A stretch of DNA of 64,000 nucleotides. Origin: Micromonospora fulviviridis (GTDB taxonomy: Bacteria; Actinomycetota; Actinomycetes; Mycobacteriales; Micromonosporaceae). A program made the position numbers and the translations under genes. The stretch covers positions 47,394-111,393 of the forward strand of contig NZ_BMRA01000004.1 in NCBI RefSeq assembly GCF_014648395.1. Direction: 5' to 3'. This document shows, in pieces, positions 32,237 to 40,690 of this stretch. Within the stretch, counting starts at the first letter, position 1. Each line of letters begins with the position of its first letter. A model generated the notes under the pieces. That model saw only the letters and a program-made list of their open reading frames with translations. It searched no databases and was not told the DNA's origin.

Positions 32237-33546
32237 ACGCCACACCAGTGCCCGCCACGACGGTCACCGCACGGGACGTGGCCGCGGTCGCGCCGATCGT
32301 CGCGCTGCCGGCGGCGGTCCTCCTCGACGGTTCCCGGCTCGTCGCCGACGCGCTCGCGCCGGTGGCCGGCACGGCGGCCACCCACCCGCACCTGCTGCTG
32401 TACGCGACGCTCGCCGCTGCGGCTGTCGTCACCCTGGCGGGGTGGTCGGCGCGAGGGTTCCGGTCTCTCGCCGGATCGGGGCCGTTCGTGGTGCTGCTGC
32501 TGTCGTTCACACCCGCACTGCTGCTCAGCTCCTTCGACGCCTACTCGACGGCGAAGGTCACGACCATGCTCACCGTCACGCCGCTGCTGGTCGTCGGCGC
32601 GCTGACGGTGGTCGACCGGCCCGCCCGCAGGGCTGCCGCACTGTGGGTGCTGGCATTCCTCGGCGTCCTGGTTGCCGTGCTCGCGGTGGCCGTGCCCGAG
32701 CCCGCCTACGAGATCCAGCAGGCGGTGGTGCTACGCGGCAACGTCACGATCTCCACCGCTCGCGTCATCGGCTTCGGGGCCGTGGCCCTGCTCTGCCTGG
32801 CCGTGGCGCAACGGCGGCTACGACTTCGGGTGGCCGCCGCCGCCGGCGCGGTCGCCCTGGTGGTGCCCCTGACGTTGACCGGTTCGCGAGGCCCGGTCGT
32901 CTCCGCCGCTGCCGCCGCCGCGGTGCTGGTCGTGCTGCGCAGCCGAGGGGGCCGGTGGGTGACCATCGTGCCCGGGGTCGCGGCGGTCGCCGCCGCCGCT
33001 GTCGCTGTCGCGTCGTCGCTGGTGCCCCAGCAGTCCGCAGCCCGGTTCGAGGTGCTGTCCGGTGGCCCCCTCGATCCGTCGTCGGAGGCCCGGGTGGCGT
33101 TGTCGAACCTGGCTCTCGACACGTTCGCGGCGCACCCGATCGGGCTGGGCTGGGGTGATTTCGGGTCGGTGGTGCCGGGCTACCTGCTGGCGTACGCGCC
33201 AGGTCGGGAGGACATCGTCTACCCGCACAACCTGCCGCTCGAGGTGGCGGTGGAAGGCGGGTTGGTGGCGCTGGCGGGACTGCTGCTGCTGGCCGTCGCG
33301 GTGGCCCGGGCAGTGTGGGTGCGGCGCGGCGACCCCACGGCGGCCGGCATGGGCGCCCTCGTGGTGTACGCGACGGTGAACGCGCTGTCGAGCGCGGACA
33401 TCAACGGCAACGTCATGGTGTGGGTGTTCAGCGCCGTGGCGCTTGCCGCCGGGTCGCAGCGGGCGGCGGCGCACCGCCAGGCAGACAATGCGGCGCCGAC
33501 CTTCCGAGCCGACCCGACGCCGGTCGGCACGGCCGGCCCTCGCTGA
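32233..33546 (+). CDS. O-antigen ligase/polymerase-like membrane protein
   Basis: A 437-residue protein with about 11 membrane helices. A large outer loop lies before the last helices with HPIGLGWGDFGSVVPGYL and YPHNLPLEVAVEGGLVAL, the conserved block of the Wzy_C/O-antigen ligase family (GxGxG...HN...E). It joins or polymerises exported glycan. It is coupled to the flippase by the overlapping GTG start at 32233. A Pro/Ala-rich C-terminal tail is cytoplasmic. Confidence 0.82.
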   Translation: MNATPVPATTVTARDVAAVAPIVALPAAVLLDGSRLVADALAPVAGTAATHPHLLLYATLAAAAVVTLAGWSARGFRSLAGSGPFVVLLLSFTPALLLSSFDAYSTAKVTTMLTVTPLLVVGALTVVDRPARRAAALWVLAFLGVLVAVLAVAVPEPAYEIQQAVVLRGNVTISTARVIGFGAVALLCLAVAQRRLRLRVAAAAGAVALVVPLTLTGSRGPVVSAAAAAAVLVVLRSRGGRWVTIVPGVAAVAAAAVAVASSLVPQQSAARFEVLSGGPLDPSSEARVALSNLALDTFAAHPIGLGWGDFGSVVPGYLLAYAPGREDIVYPHNLPLEVAVEGGLVALAGLLLLAVAVARAVWVRRGDPTAAGMGALVVYATVNALSSADINGNVMVWVFSAVALAAGSQRAAAHRQADNAAPTFRADPTPVGTAGPR

Positions 33547-33669
33547 TCTCCCACCACGGGCCGGGCTGCCCGTCGGCCTCGCGGCGCTCGTAGCGCGCGA
33601 CAGTTCTTCGTGCAGGTGGGTCGGAATTCGAACCCCGGGCCTCCGGCGTGCACGGGTACCCTTCGTGCC

Positions 33670-34611
33670 GTGATCAACAGCGTGAGGGTCGCGGTCGTCG
33701 GGGTCGGCAACAACACCTCGGCGCTGGTGCAGGGGATCGCCTTCTACCGCAGCACCGGCAGCCTGGTGGGCATCCACCAGCCGGAGATAGCGGGGCTGGG
33801 GGTCGGCGACATCGACGTCGTCGCGGCCTTCGCCCTCTCCGGCGGCAAGGTGGGCAAGGACCTGCACGAGGCGATCTTCGTCCCGCCCAACAACTTCCCC
33901 CGGCTCGACGTGGAGTTGCCGCCCGCGGGCGTGACGGTGCAGCCCGGTCTCGTGGACTCGACGGAAATCGACCGGGTGGCACACGCGCTGGAGGGCGCCG
34001 AAGTGCTGCTCTATTCCGCGCCGAGCGGCAGGCTGGAAACCGCTCACGCGTACGCCGAGGCGGCCCTGCGGGCGGGGGTGGCGTTCGTCAACACCACGTC
34101 GGACGCGGTCGCCAGGGAACCGTTGTGGCTCAAGCGGTTCGAGGCCGCCGGCGTGCCGCTGCTCGGCGACGACCTGGCCAGCCAGTTCGGCACCTCCGTG
34201 GTGCACCACGCACTGCTGCGGTTGATCGAGGAGCGCGGGCTCACCCTGGTCAGTTCCTACCAGGTGAATCTCGGGGGTACGGAGGACTTCCGCAACCTGG
34301 TCGAGAACGCCAACACCAAGGCACAGTCCAAATTGAACGCCGTCGGATCCGACAAGGTGCAGATGGCGCCCCTCGGCTACCTACCCCATCTGCAGTCCCA
34401 GAAGATCGCCCACCTCAACATCGAGGCGCAGGGTTGGGGTGAAACGGCGGTGAGCCTGGACGTACGGCTGAAGGTGCACGACCCGAGTGGCGCGGCCGGC
34501 GTCAACATCGACCTGATCCGGATGGCCGCCACCGCGCTGCGGTCGGGGCGCGGCGGCTACCTCGCCGAGGCGGCGTCGTTCCTGAAGTCCCCACCCGGGA
34601 CGGCGATCTGA
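33670..34611 (+). CDS. Inositol-3-phosphate synthase-like protein
   Basis: A 313-residue protein. The NAD-binding motif VAVVGVGNNTSALVQG starts near residue 6; VNTTSDA, GDDLASQFGTSVVHHALL and SSYQVNLGGTEDFRNL match the myo-inositol-1-phosphate synthase family, including the NVGGNxD-like region. The family makes inositol phosphate from glucose 6-phosphate. It is shorter than the usual actinobacterial enzyme of about 360 residues, so it may be a side branch. TACCCT seven bases before the GTG suggests a leaderless start. Confidence 0.82.
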   Translation: MINSVRVAVVGVGNNTSALVQGIAFYRSTGSLVGIHQPEIAGLGVGDIDVVAAFALSGGKVGKDLHEAIFVPPNNFPRLDVELPPAGVTVQPGLVDSTEIDRVAHALEGAEVLLYSAPSGRLETAHAYAEAALRAGVAFVNTTSDAVAREPLWLKRFEAAGVPLLGDDLASQFGTSVVHHALLRLIEERGLTLVSSYQVNLGGTEDFRNLVENANTKAQSKLNAVGSDKVQMAPLGYLPHLQSQKIAHLNIEAQGWGETAVSLDVRLKVHDPSGAAGVNIDLIRMAATALRSGRGGYLAEAASFLKSPPGTAI

Positions 34612-34622
34612 CAAACCGATGA

Positions 34623-34638
34623 GTCCCCGCGGGGGGAC
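34623..34638. terminator. Small hairpin between convergent genes
   Basis: A GTCCCC-type arm and GGGGAC around a short GC loop, directly after the inositol-phosphate-synthase-like gene and four bases before the end of the convergent oxidase-like gene. Confidence 0.5.
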
Positions 34639-34641
34639 GGA

Positions 34642-35070
34642 TCACTGAGCCGTGCCCGCGAGCAGCCACCGTCGGACGGGAACCTCCAGCAACACCCGGT
34701 CACCCTCCTGAGCGACCGGCTTCGTGACGTCCCATCCTTCGTACTTGTTCGCGAACGCCTCGACGACCGCGGTGGGGAAGTTGCCGCGGTGCAGGTGGGC
34801 GACGCCCTCGGCCACCACGGGGGCGGCCCCGTCCTCCAGGGCCAGGGACACCCGCGGGTCGGCCGCCAGATTTCGAACCTTCACGCTGCGGCCGTCGCAG
34901 CCGATCCACCAGATGCCGTCGGCGTAGACGAACCAGACCGGCGTCACGTGGGGGGATCCGTCGCGGCGCACGGTGCACAGCCACACGTTCCGCTCGTCGG
35001 CCAGCCGGGTCTCGACGTCGGGCGGAAGAGGCGTCGACAGGTGCGGAGTCACCCGGGAAGTGGACCACAT
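34642..35070 (-). CDS. Pyridoxamine 5'-phosphate oxidase-like flavin/F420-binding protein
   Basis: A 142-residue split-barrel protein. LCTVRRDGSPHVTPVWFVYADGIWWIGC and SVKVRNLAADPRVSLALED are the standard blocks of PPOX-class FMN or F420 proteins, and WLLAGTAQ closes the fold. Actinomycete members often use F420 to reduce small molecules. Either the ATG at 35070 or a GTG at 35052 may be the true start. Confidence 0.85.
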   Translation of the reverse strand: MWSTSRVTPHLSTPLPPDVETRLADERNVWLCTVRRDGSPHVTPVWFVYADGIWWIGCDGRSVKVRNLAADPRVSLALEDGAAPVVAEGVAHLHRGNFPTAVVEAFANKYEGWDVTKPVAQEGDRVLLEVPVRRWLLAGTAQ

Positions 35071-35135
35071 CCGGGATGGCCGCAGATGCCGCCGTGCGGG
35101 CCGCTGTCGCTGACCGGGAGGCCTAGAGTCGGGGA

Positions 35136-35579
35136 ATGCTGATCCGGATCGAGGGCAGCGACCTGCCGGGGCGGCGTACCGGTGCCGAGGCGGACCTGCT
35201 GCGGCTCCGTAACGTGCACGTGGGAATGCAGCGCAAGGCCGAGGTGGTCGACCGGGTGCCAGCCGACGCGCGCGAAGCTGCCTGGCAGTTCGAGGTCACC
35301 AGCCGCGAGGTGGACGGGCTGCTCGACGTCGGTGGTCCGTGGGTGCACGGGCGCCTGGGGGCGCGGTTCCTCTATCTCAGCTGGGGTTCCCTGACGGACG
35401 ACCGTTTCGAGATGTTCCGTCGGGCGAAGCTCCTGTTCGGCGACATCCCGGGGAAGCTGCTGCGCGCCAGCCACGAGGGGGCCGGTGTGCTGGTCGGCCG
35501 GCTCCGGTTGACGGACGCCCAGGGTGGGCCGGTCTGTGCCCGGGTCCGGCCACCCGACATCGGCTGGACCCTGGAGTGA
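35136..35579 (+). CDS. DUF5990 family protein
   Basis: A 147-residue protein. LIRIEGSDLPGRR..., VHVGMQRKAEVVDRVPADA and GPWVHGRLGARFLYLSWG are typical of a small actinobacterial family of unknown function. No catalytic residues can be pointed out. TAGAGT six bases before the ATG is a clear leaderless -10 box, so it is probably a single-gene unit. Confidence 0.7.
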   Translation: MLIRIEGSDLPGRRTGAEADLLRLRNVHVGMQRKAEVVDRVPADAREAAWQFEVTSREVDGLLDVGGPWVHGRLGARFLYLSWGSLTDDRFEMFRRAKLLFGDIPGKLLRASHEGAGVLVGRLRLTDAQGGPVCARVRPPDIGWTLE

Positions 35580-35673
35580 GCGGGCTCGGCGGGTAGCGGA
35601 ACGCCGCCTCCACCCACCCTGCTGCGGCGGGCCGTACCGTATCCATGATCTGTGCGGCCATGGCGGGAAGACC

Positions 35674-36273
35674 ATGTCACTGACCACTGAGCCACGCGGT
35701 TCCCGGACAGCCGAGCTGGCCGCGGTGATCGCGACCTGTCCGTGGCTTCTCGACGTGCTGGTGGTGGTGCGGGAGGCAGGTCTGCCGGGCGCATGGGTGG
35801 GGGCGGGCGTCCTTCGGGATCTGGTCTGGGGCCGGCGGTACGGCAGCGGCTTCGACCCACGGGACGTGCGGGACGTCGACGTCGCGTTCTTCGACCCCGA
35901 CGATCTCACCCCGAGCGCTGACGTCGCGGCGACCGAACTGCTGCGGCGCCACGATCCGGCGATCCCGTGGGAGGCGACCAACCAGGCCGCCGTGCACACC
36001 TGGTACGAGAACGTGTTCGGCACCGGTCCGGTCGAAGCGCTGCGCTCGGTGGCCGAGGCGGTGGCCACCTGGCCCGAGACCGCCACCTGTGCGGCGGTAC
36101 GTCTCGACTCTGCCGGAATGCTGCATGTCTGTGCCCCGCTCGGGCTGGACGACCTGCTCGACGGGGTATGGCGGCGCAACCCTCGCCGAGTGACTGTCGA
36201 GCTGTCCCGCGCCCGCCTCGCCCGCCACGATCCGGGCAGACGCTGGCCCGAGGTGCGGATCCTGCCGCCGTAG
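35674..36273 (+). CDS. Nucleotidyltransferase family protein
   Basis: A 199-residue protein of the small nucleotidyltransferase-like family found with YkuD or tRNA-modifying genes. GAWVGAGVLRDLVWGRRYG near 50-68 is a GS-like motif, and DVDVAFFDPDD holds the paired aspartates that would bind metal. The substrate is unknown. It lies alone, 94 bases after the DUF5990 gene. Confidence 0.8.
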   Translation: MSLTTEPRGSRTAELAAVIATCPWLLDVLVVVREAGLPGAWVGAGVLRDLVWGRRYGSGFDPRDVRDVDVAFFDPDDLTPSADVAATELLRRHDPAIPWEATNQAAVHTWYENVFGTGPVEALRSVAEAVATWPETATCAAVRLDSAGMLHVCAPLGLDDLLDGVWRRNPRRVTVELSRARLARHDPGRRWPEVRILPP

Positions 36274-36366
36274 CGACCGGCAACGCGGCCCAACCGCGCG
36301 GGTGGGTCTCCCGACCCGAGTACGGATGCTCATCCGCGTGGCGTCGTGAGCCGGCAGGATCGGGCC

Positions 36367-36765
36367 GTGACGACGACGACGCGTACCGCGCTCGGCGGCC
36401 TGCTTCTGGCGGCGGCGACGGTCGGTGCCTGGTGGGCCTGGCTGGGCTGGGAGTCGGGCTACACGGTCGACCCGGAGACCGGCGCGACCAGCGGCCCGTA
36501 CGCGGTCTGGCAGGTGGCCGCCGCCGTGCTCACCCTGATCGTGATCGCGGCCGTGGGGGGCTGGTTCTGGAGCCCGTGGCTGGTGGCACCGGTGATGACC
36601 GTGACCTTCACCGCGGTCTGGGCGGCGCGGGCCGCGTCGACCGACGACAGCGGGCTCTGGGCGGTGGGGGCGGCGATGGTCGCCATCGGCACCGCCATCG
36701 GCGCGACGGTGGTCAGCGGCGGCGCCGCCTGGCTGCGTCACCGCGAGGGCGCCCCGGCCCGGTGA
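36367..36765 (+). CDS. Small integral membrane protein
   Basis: A 132-residue protein with four predicted membrane helices and little else (TALGGLLLAAATVGAWWAWLGW at the start). It has no recognised family. CAGGAT lies six bases before the GTG at 36367, the leaderless pattern; a GTG at 36346 in frame is an alternative. The next gene starts 32 bases on with its own -10-like box. Confidence 0.6.
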   Translation: MTTTTRTALGGLLLAAATVGAWWAWLGWESGYTVDPETGATSGPYAVWQVAAAVLTLIVIAAVGGWFWSPWLVAPVMTVTFTAVWAARAASTDDSGLWAVGAAMVAIGTAIGATVVSGGAAWLRHREGAPAR

Positions 36766-36797
36766 GGGGCAGGATGTCCGGCGGGCATACTTGCCGG

Positions 36798-37535
36798 ATG
36801 CCCGAGCAGGCCCGCCGCACACGACCGGAGGCCGTGTCGCCGCTGCTGGCCGCGTTGCGGACCGGCACCCGCGACCACCATCTGGCGCTGGAACGCGACC
36901 TCGAACTGCCCGGCCGGATCCGGACCCGGGCCGACCTGGCGGCCGTGCTCGCCGCGCTGCTCGCCGCGTGGGCCCCGCTGGAACGCGACCTCGCCGCCGC
37001 GGACTGGTCCGGGCTGCGGCTCGACCCCCGGCTCGGCGCGGCGACCGAGCTGCTCCGCGCCGACCTGGCCGCCCTCGACACGGCGCCGCCGGCGGGCACC
37101 GGTCGGCCGGACGCCGGTGTGCGGTTCGACACCCCGGCCCGGGCGGTCGGCGGCCGGTACGTGCTGCTCGGCAGCGCGCTGGGCGGCAGTGTCATCGCCC
37201 CGGTGGTGGAACGGCGGCTCGGCCTCGCCGAGGGCGAGGCGACCGGGTTCTTCCGGCGCACCGGCCGCGCGCCGGGGCGCGACTGGCGGGACTTCCGCGT
37301 GGCACTGACCGCCCGCGACTGGTCCCCGGCGGAGCTGGCCGACGCGGCCGAGGCCGCCCGGGAGACGTTCACCTTCGTCGGCCGGACGGCCGCGCCGCTC
37401 CTCGGCGCCGGTCGCGGCCGCGGCCTGACCGCCCGCCCGACCGCGTCCGCGGCTCCGGGCGGCGCACTCCGGCGCGAGGCCACGCCGGTGGCGAAGCCGC
37501 GCAGGTCCGCGACGACGACGGGGGGAACGGGATGA
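36798..37535 (+). CDS. Biliverdin-producing heme oxygenase-like protein
   Basis: A 245-residue protein. RTGTRDHHLALERDLELP near residues 21-38 has the proximal histidine region of bacterial heme oxygenases, and GGRYVLLGSALGGSVIAPVVERRLG is the distal-helix glycine motif. The C-terminal 35 residues are disordered. It would open heme to biliverdin, iron and CO, often for phytochromes, but none is seen here. Its stop overlaps the next ATG. CATACT before the ATG suggests a leaderless start. Confidence 0.8.
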   Translation: MPEQARRTRPEAVSPLLAALRTGTRDHHLALERDLELPGRIRTRADLAAVLAALLAAWAPLERDLAAADWSGLRLDPRLGAATELLRADLAALDTAPPAGTGRPDAGVRFDTPARAVGGRYVLLGSALGGSVIAPVVERRLGLAEGEATGFFRRTGRAPGRDWRDFRVALTARDWSPAELADAAEAARETFTFVGRTAAPLLGAGRGRGLTARPTASAAPGGALRREATPVAKPRRSATTTGGTG

Positions 37536-38491
37536 GTGGGATCCGGTGGGGCGTGGTGCTGCCCCAGGGCTGGCGGTCGGACCTGACCCACCTGGCCGAC
37601 CCGGTGGAGCAGTTCGAGGCCATGGTCGCGGTGGCCCGGGAGGCCGACGAGCTGGGCAGTGACTCCGTGTGGCTGTACGACCACGTGCAGGCCGTCTCGG
37701 GCGTGCCGGAGACCACCTTCGAGTGCTGGACCAGCCTGGCCGCGATCGCCCGGGAGACCCGGCGGGTCCGGCTCGGCCAGATCGTCACCTGCAACAGCTT
37801 CCGCAACCCGGCTCTGCTGGCGAAGATGGCGGCCACCCTCGACGTGGCCAGCGCCGGCCGGGCCTTCCTCGGCCTGGGCGCCGGCTGGGACCAGCGCGAG
37901 TACGACGCGTACGGCTTTCCGCAGCCGTACCCGTCGACCGGGGAGCGGCTGACCCGGCTGGACGAGGCGGCGGCGGTGGTCACCGCGATGCTGCGCGAGC
38001 CGGTCGCCACGGTCGAGGGCCGGCACCATTCGGTACGCGGGGCGCAGAACGTGCCGACCGGGGCGGGGCGGTCGCCCGTACCCCTGATGATCGGCGGCAG
38101 CGGCGAGAAGCGCACGTTGCGGACGGTGGCCCGGTACGCGGACGCCTGCAACCTGACCGACCACACCGACCCGGCGTTCTACCGGCACAAGCTGGACGTG
38201 CTGGCCGGGCACTGCGCCGACCTCGGCCGCGACTACGACGCGATCCTCCGGACCGCCTCGTTCTCGGTCGTCACCGGCACCAGCGACGGCGAGGTGACCG
38301 CCCGGCTGCGTGGGCGGGACCGGGCGGAGGTGGCGGCGGGCAGCGCGGTCGGCACACCCGCCGAGCTGGTCGAGGTCTTCGGCCGGCTGATCGAGGCCGG
38401 CATGGAGTACTTCATCCTCTACTTCCACGAGCCGACCGACCTGGCGCCGATGCGGCTCTTCGCCCGCGAGGTCGTGCCGAAGCTCGGCTGA
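37532..38491 (+). CDS. LLM-class F420-dependent oxidoreductase
   Basis: A 319-residue luciferase-like TIM barrel. IRWGVVLPQGW opens strand 1, and LGQIVTCNSFRNPALLAKMAATLDVASAGR with GLGAGWDQREYDAYGF are hallmark blocks of actinobacterial F420-binding members. It is coupled to the heme oxygenase by a four-base overlap. Whether it reduces a bilin or an unrelated substrate is open; the coupling makes a bilin worth testing. Confidence 0.88.
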   Translation: MSGIRWGVVLPQGWRSDLTHLADPVEQFEAMVAVAREADELGSDSVWLYDHVQAVSGVPETTFECWTSLAAIARETRRVRLGQIVTCNSFRNPALLAKMAATLDVASAGRAFLGLGAGWDQREYDAYGFPQPYPSTGERLTRLDEAAAVVTAMLREPVATVEGRHHSVRGAQNVPTGAGRSPVPLMIGGSGEKRTLRTVARYADACNLTDHTDPAFYRHKLDVLAGHCADLGRDYDAILRTASFSVVTGTSDGEVTARLRGRDRAEVAAGSAVGTPAELVEVFGRLIEAGMEYFILYFHEPTDLAPMRLFAREVVPKLG

Positions 38492-38562
38492 CACGCGGCG
38501 GCCGGCCGCCGAACCCCCCTCGACGGCCGGCCCGCCGCGGGCCGGCGCCCCTCGCGCCGGCC

Positions 38563-38586
38563 GGGGACCGGGCCCCACCGGTCCCC
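38563..38586. terminator. Bidirectional hairpin terminator
   Basis: GGGGACCG (38563-38570) pairs with CGGTCCCC (38579-38586) between the convergent LLM oxidoreductase and acyl-CoA-dehydrogenase-like genes. Other GC-rich dyads lie just upstream. Confidence 0.65.
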
Positions 38587-38595
38587 GCGACAAGG

Positions 38596-39753
38596 TCAGT
38601 ACGCCAGCGCCACCGGCCGGCCCAGCAGCCGCGCCCCGTTGTTGCCCAGCCAGCCCTCGGCGGCCGCCGCGTGCTGGGCGAACGTGTGGATGTCCCGGAA
38701 CCGGCGTTGCAGCGGGGAGGAGTCCCGGGCCGCGCCGCCGCCGGCCGCCCGGTAGCAGGTGGCCACCGCGGCGATCGCCTGCTCGGTCACCCAGGGCAGC
38801 GCCGCGGAGATGGTCGGTTGCAGCGCGGGGATCCGCTCCGGGTCGTGCGCGCAGGCCGCCCAGAGGTCGTCGGCGAGGTCGGCGAGGAGCGTCCGGGCGG
38901 CGCGCACGTTCAGGTCGGCCCGGCCCAGGTGGATCCGGAAGGCGGGGGAGTCGGCGAGCGGCTGCCGGGCGTAGAGCCGCTGCCGGTCGCCGGCGAGCAG
39001 CGCGGTCATGTCGTCCAGCGCGCCCTGCGCGATGCCGACCGCCACGGCGCCCAGGTGCAGCACGAACTGCGCCAGCGGCGCCACGAACCCCGGACCGGGA
39101 ACGCACGGCGTGCCGGTGAACAGGTCGAAGGTCGCCTCCGCCGGGCAGAAGGCCGAGTCGACCACCACGTCGTGGCTGCCGGTGCCGCGCAGGCCCAGCA
39201 CGTGCCAGGTGTCCAGCACGGTCACCCGGTCGGCCGGGAAGAGCATCGAGCGGGTCTCCGGCGGCGCCCCGTCCGCGCCGGGCAGCGGCTGGCCGTCGGC
39301 GGTGACCAGGCAGTTGCCGAAGATCCAGTCGGCGTGCCGGCAGCCGCTGGCGAACGCCCAGCGCCCGCTGACCTGGAAGCCGCCGTCGGCCAACTCGGCC
39401 CGGCCCTGCGGGGCGAAGGCGCCGGCCACCACGACGTCCGGCCCGGCGGCGTAGATCTTGTCGAACCGGTCCCGGGACAGCAGGGCCAGCAGGTGCGGGG
39501 TCTCCGCGCCGATCATCACGGTCCAGCCGGTCGAGCCGTCGGCCCGGGCCAGGGTCTCCAGCACCGCCATGCCGGTGCGCAGGTCCACCTCGTACCCGCC
39601 GTGGTCGCGCGGCACGAACATCCGGAAGCAGCCGGCGGCGCGGAGCCGGTCGAGCAGGTCGGCGGGCAGCTCCCGGGCCTGCTCGATCTCGGCGGCCCGC
39701 GCGGTCAGTTCGGGCGTCAGCTCGCGTACGGCGGTCAGCAGGTCGTGCGCCAT
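38596..39753 (-). CDS. Acyl-CoA dehydrogenase-like flavin monooxygenase
   Basis: A 385-residue protein of the acyl-CoA dehydrogenase fold. AAGCFRMFVPRDHGGYEVDLRTGMAVLETLARADGSTGW resembles HsaA/class-D hydroxylases more than beta-oxidation enzymes, since the catalytic glutamate of true dehydrogenases is not evident. Such proteins use reduced flavin to hydroxylate aromatic or polyketide substrates. No flavin reductase is adjacent. The ATG at 39753 opens directly into the family's N-terminal helix. Confidence 0.82.
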   Translation of the reverse strand: MAHDLLTAVRELTPELTARAAEIEQARELPADLLDRLRAAGCFRMFVPRDHGGYEVDLRTGMAVLETLARADGSTGWTVMIGAETPHLLALLSRDRFDKIYAAGPDVVVAGAFAPQGRAELADGGFQVSGRWAFASGCRHADWIFGNCLVTADGQPLPGADGAPPETRSMLFPADRVTVLDTWHVLGLRGTGSHDVVVDSAFCPAEATFDLFTGTPCVPGPGFVAPLAQFVLHLGAVAVGIAQGALDDMTALLAGDRQRLYARQPLADSPAFRIHLGRADLNVRAARTLLADLADDLWAACAHDPERIPALQPTISAALPWVTEQAIAAVATCYRAAGGGAARDSSPLQRRFRDIHTFAQHAAAAEGWLGNNGARLLGRPVALAY

Positions 39754-39787
39754 CGGTGGCCTCCCTCGGCATCGGTGTGGCGGATCC

Positions 39788-39895
39788 ACGGTGGGCGGCC
39801 CACCGTCCCGGCCGCCAGGGACACCGGCACCGACCGGTCGGGACACCGGCGCGGCCCGGGTACGCCGCCGGAACCGCCCGGGTGGTCGGGACACC
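39788..39895. promoter_or_regulatory. Palindrome and 22-bp-spaced direct repeats between divergent genes
   Basis: ACGGTGGG-CGG-CCCACCGT (39788-39806) is a perfect dyad. GGGACACCGG repeats at 39818-39827 and 39840-39849, two helical turns apart, with a partial copy at 39888-39895. These lie between the flavin monooxygenase and the membrane-protein gene; the regulator is unknown. Confidence 0.4.
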
Positions 39896-39978
39896 ACGCC
39901 CCATGCGCCCGGGACGCCGGGACGGTGACGCTGCACCGAGCGGCGCGCCGCCGCGCCCGCGTACCCGAAGGAGGAACC

Positions 39979-40665
39979 ATGACCAGCGCCCTGCTCGACG
40001 GCACCGCCGTGCCGGCCGCCACCGACCGCCCCCGCCGCGGCTGGGCGGTCGCCGGAGCCGTCGCCGGCCTCACCGGCATCGCCCTCTTCCAGTTCAGCCC
40101 GGCGCTGACCGACGTGGACCGGTCGCTCCTCGCGGACAACGCCCGCTATGTGGCCGCGATGGACGGCCGCGAGGCGTACCTCTGGGTCTTCCAGGTCCTG
40201 GCCGTGCTGGCCGCCGGCTGCCTGGCGGTCTTCGCGGCCGGGTTGCGGCGGCGGCTGGCCGCCCGCGAGCCGGCCGGCGGCCTGCTGCCCGACGTGGCCG
40301 CGGCCGGTCTGCTGCTCACCGCGGCGCTGCTGCTCGTCGGCGGCGGGGTGTCCACCGAGTTGTACTGGGACCTGCTGCACGTGGCCGAGACCGACGCCGA
40401 CACCGTCGCGGCGCTCGCCGCCCTCTACAGCACCTTCCCCTGGGTGTGGGCCGGCGCCGGGCTGAGCGCCGGCGCGGTGGCCGTGGCGGGGCTGCGCCGC
40501 CGGTCGGTGAGCCGGTGGCTGGCGGTGTTCAGCCTGGTGATGACGCTGCTCGTGGTGGTCACGCAGGCGGTGCCGCTGCAGTACCTGGCGCTGGCCCCGG
40601 CCGCGCTCTGGGCCACTGTCGCCGGCCTGACATTCGCGCTGGAGCGGCGGGGTCTCGGCAACTGA
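39979..40665 (+). CDS. Six-helix membrane protein of unknown function
   Basis: A 228-residue protein with about six membrane helices and a soluble loop (QFSPALTDVDRSLLADNARYVAAMDGREAYLW) after the first. It has no recognised family. A strong GAAGGAGG ribosome site precedes the ATG. It lies before a two-component pair on the same strand with its own promoter; it may be unrelated to it. Confidence 0.65.
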   Translation: MTSALLDGTAVPAATDRPRRGWAVAGAVAGLTGIALFQFSPALTDVDRSLLADNARYVAAMDGREAYLWVFQVLAVLAAGCLAVFAAGLRRRLAAREPAGGLLPDVAAAGLLLTAALLLVGGGVSTELYWDLLHVAETDADTVAALAALYSTFPWVWAGAGLSAGAVAVAGLRRRSVSRWLAVFSLVMTLLVVVTQAVPLQYLALAPAALWATVAGLTFALERRGLGN

Positions 40666-40690
40666 CCCGGCGACTGCCAGGATCAGGGCC

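Noticed and set aside
33614..33650. tRNA-like fragment on the minus strand before the inositol-phosphate-synthase-like gene (GGTTCGAATTCC-type T-loop)
   Set aside because: The T-loop sequence is suggestive, but the stem does not pair well and no acceptor or anticodon arm can be drawn. It may be an old tRNA remnant; the evidence is too weak to list.
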